From Plastoroseomonas sp036499545 (GTDB taxonomy: Bacteria > Pseudomonadota > Alphaproteobacteria > Acetobacterales > Acetobacteraceae): a DNA stretch of 6,532 nt. Under the pieces are notes generated by a model. That model searched no databases. It had not been told where the DNA came from and saw only the letters and a list, made by a program, of their open reading frames with translations. Below are positions 6,437-6,532 of this stretch, in pieces. The stretch lies in the NCBI GenBank assembly GCA_036499545.1, contig DASYDR010000362.1, forward strand, positions 1-6,532. The letters run 5' to 3'. Position numbers and translations under genes: made by a program. Positions within the stretch are counted from its first letter, which is position 1. Every line of letters begins with the position of its first letter.

Positions 6437-6460
6437 GCGCTCCCCTGCGGCAGGGAGCGC
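6437..6460. terminator. Strong hairpin between convergent genes, probable bidirectional terminator
   Basis: GCGCTCCCCTG (6437-6447) pairs with CAGGGAGCGC (6451-6460) as a 10-bp stem with one bulged C and the triloop CGG; the outer eight pairs are perfect. It sits 14 bases after the stop of the exported-protein gene and 10 bases before the stop of the minus-strand gene that converges on it. There is no T-tract on either side, as is common for terminators in high-GC genomes. Confidence 0.6.
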
Positions 6461-6470
6461 TCCGCCAGGT

Positions 6471-6532
6471 TCAGGATGCGCTGCCGGCCTGCGCCTTCAT
6501 GCCCCGCCGCGCCGCCCAGGCGTTGAAGACGC
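6471..6532 (-). CDS. C-terminal end of an unidentified gene entering from the right edge
   Basis: The reverse strand has an open frame from the window edge to a TGA at 6471-6473, giving 19 residues that end in NAWAARRGMKAQAGSAS. The hairpin just downstream and the codon bias (nearly every third base G or C) support a real gene end. Too little is present to name a family; the Ala/Gly/Ser-rich tail looks like a disordered C-terminus. Confidence 0.5.
   Translation of the reverse strand, partial: VFNAWAARRGMKAQAGSAS

Noticed and set aside
1..6532. Mobile elements, CRISPR arrays, tRNA genes, or a defence or secretion cluster.
   Set aside because: I saw no transposase, direct-repeat array, tRNA cloverleaf or matching gene set; the window reads as ordinary chromosome.

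Overview
The window is about 70% G+C, with tightly packed genes and the third-position GC bias of a high-GC proteobacterium. Protein wording (the short MdoH form, the YggS and TrpRS sequences, a ThiE-like gene beside yggS) suggests an alphaproteobacterium, probably Acetobacteraceae (Roseomonas-like). That placement is inference from recalled family resemblance, not a search.

Layout from left to right. (1) Positions 1-277, minus strand: the N-terminal 92 residues of a ThiE/TenI-like protein that runs off the left edge. (2) Positions 281-4012, plus strand: yggS (PLP homeostasis), trpS (tryptophanyl-tRNA synthetase) and a TPR protein with a C-terminal GT41 (O-GlcNAc-transferase-like) domain. The last two are separated by only 3 bases and are probably co-transcribed; yggS is 57 bases upstream of trpS. 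(3) Positions 4030-5706, minus strand: a compact MdoH/OpgH glucan glucosyltransferase, convergent with the GT41 gene. (4) Positions 5707-5930: a divergent intergenic region with inverted repeats and a possible leader ORF. (5) Positions 5931-6422, plus strand: a small predicted exported protein with two Cys. (6) A strong hairpin, then the last 19 codons of an unidentified minus-strand gene at the right edge.

Functionally this is mostly chromosomal housekeeping: cofactor metabolism, translation and envelope glucan synthesis, plus one less ordinary protein, the TPR-GT41 glycosyltransferase behind trpS. I see no mobile element, CRISPR array, tRNA, rRNA or phage gene, and no clear novel system. 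The points most worth following are the GT41 protein and its substrate, the stand-alone mdoH with an unclear start and a structured upstream region, and the head-to-head start codons at 275-283.
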